6,112 bases of DNA, taken from contig JAGXRS010000099.1 of assembly GCA_018335615.1 (NCBI GenBank), positions 1 to 6,112 of the forward strand, in the 5' to 3' direction. This DNA comes from Hydrogenophaga sp. (lineage in GTDB: Bacteria; Pseudomonadota; Gammaproteobacteria; Burkholderiales; Burkholderiaceae_C). Of the stretch, positions 5,719 to 6,112 are shown piece after piece. The notes below the pieces were generated by a model. The model was not told the origin of the DNA. It saw only the letters and a list, made by a program, of their open reading frames with translations, and did not search any database. The stretch's first letter is position 1, and the number at the start of each line of letters is the position of its first letter. The translations under genes and the position numbers were made by a program.

Positions 5719-6112
5719 ATGCAAACCCCCACCAACACCTTCAAGCAGGCGCTGGCCGCCGGCCAGCCGCAGATCGGCCTCTGGCTCGGCCTGGCCGACC
5801 CGTACTGCGCCGAAATCCTGGCCGGTGCCGGCTTCGACTGGCTGCTGATCGACGGCGAGCACGCGCCCAACGACGTGCGCAGCATCCTCACGCAGCTGCA
5901 GGCCCTCGACAGCGCGCGACACGCCCTGCCGCAGCTGCCCACACAGGCCGTGGCGCGGGTGCCGGTGGGCGAGACAGCCCTCATCAAGCAGTACCTCGAC
6001 ATCGGCGTGCAGACCATCCTGGTGCCCATGGTGGACACCGCCGCGCAGGCGGCGCAGCTGGTGCAGGCCATGCGCTACCCCCAGGCCGACGGGCAGGGCG
6101 GTATCCGCGGCA
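5719..6112 (+). CDS. hpaI: 4-hydroxy-2-oxoheptanedioate (HHED) aldolase, 3' truncated by window end
   Basis: This class II, metal-dependent aldolase of the HpcH/HpaI family cleaves 4-hydroxy-2-oxoheptane-1,7-dioate to pyruvate and succinate semialdehyde, ending the pathway. Only the first 131 codons are present; no stop occurs before the edge. The visible part contains PQIGLWLGLADPYCAEILAGAG, FDWLLIDGEHAPNDVRSILTQLQ with the catalytic His at H48, AVARVPVG with the substrate Arg at R80, and LDIGVQTILVPMVDTAAQA. Between LTQLQ and AVARV there are about 7 more residues (SARHALPQLPTQ) than in the enterobacterial enzyme as I recall it. There is also a small Gly-rich insertion before GIRG. The start ATG has only a weak GAAAG 8 nt upstream and lies 36 nt after hpaH. 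It could in principle be a close relative such as a 2-keto-3-deoxy-sugar-acid aldolase, but the operon position favours HpaI. Confidence 0.92.
   Translation, partial: MQTPTNTFKQALAAGQPQIGLWLGLADPYCAEILAGAGFDWLLIDGEHAPNDVRSILTQLQALDSARHALPQLPTQAVARVPVGETALIKQYLDIGVQTILVPMVDTAAQAAQLVQAMRYPQADGQGGIRG

Noticed and set aside
4648..5922. A 424-codon open frame on the minus strand across hpaF, hpaH and hpaI
   Set aside because: It is antisense to three well-supported genes, and its composition is typical of a shadow frame.

Overview
This window is a high-GC stretch of a chromosomal catabolic operon. It carries the meta-cleavage (homoprotocatechuate) branch of 4-hydroxyphenylacetate degradation, in the order hpaG-hpaE-hpaD-hpaF-hpaH-hpaI, all on the + strand. 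The first and last genes are cut by the window edges. The gene order matches my memory of the enterobacterial hpaGEDFHI order. The strong G/C third-position bias and the protein character suggest a betaproteobacterium, probably Burkholderiales/Comamonadaceae. That placement is inference from style, not from a marker gene.

Layout: positions 2-1417 hold hpaG, an in-frame fusion of two fumarylacetoacetate-hydrolase-fold domains whose start lies upstream. Positions 1418-1581 are a 164-nt gap with three copies of a ~19-nt repeat (two direct, one inverted) that can form alternative hairpins before hpaE. Positions 1582-3051 are hpaE. Positions 3052-3462 are a 411-nt non-coding gap with two 102-bp stem-loop elements in opposite orientation. 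Positions 3463-5682 are hpaD, hpaF and hpaH, tightly packed. From 5719 to the edge is the 5' part of hpaI.

Pathway: HpaD opens the ring of 3,4-dihydroxyphenylacetate, HpaE oxidises the semialdehyde, HpaF isomerises the product, HpaG decarboxylates and isomerises it, HpaH hydrates it, and HpaI splits it to pyruvate and succinate semialdehyde. All six steps after ring hydroxylation are present. No regulator, transporter or hydroxylase lies in the window.

The most unusual part is the hpaE-hpaD gap. Two elements share a 58-nt core (56/58 identical, in inverted orientation). In each, the core is flanked by 22-bp arms complementary to each other within the element but unrelated between elements. 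A conserved centre with variable yet self-complementary arms of the same length is not what ordinary terminators, REP sequences or MITEs show. It is the best candidate here for an undescribed element type.
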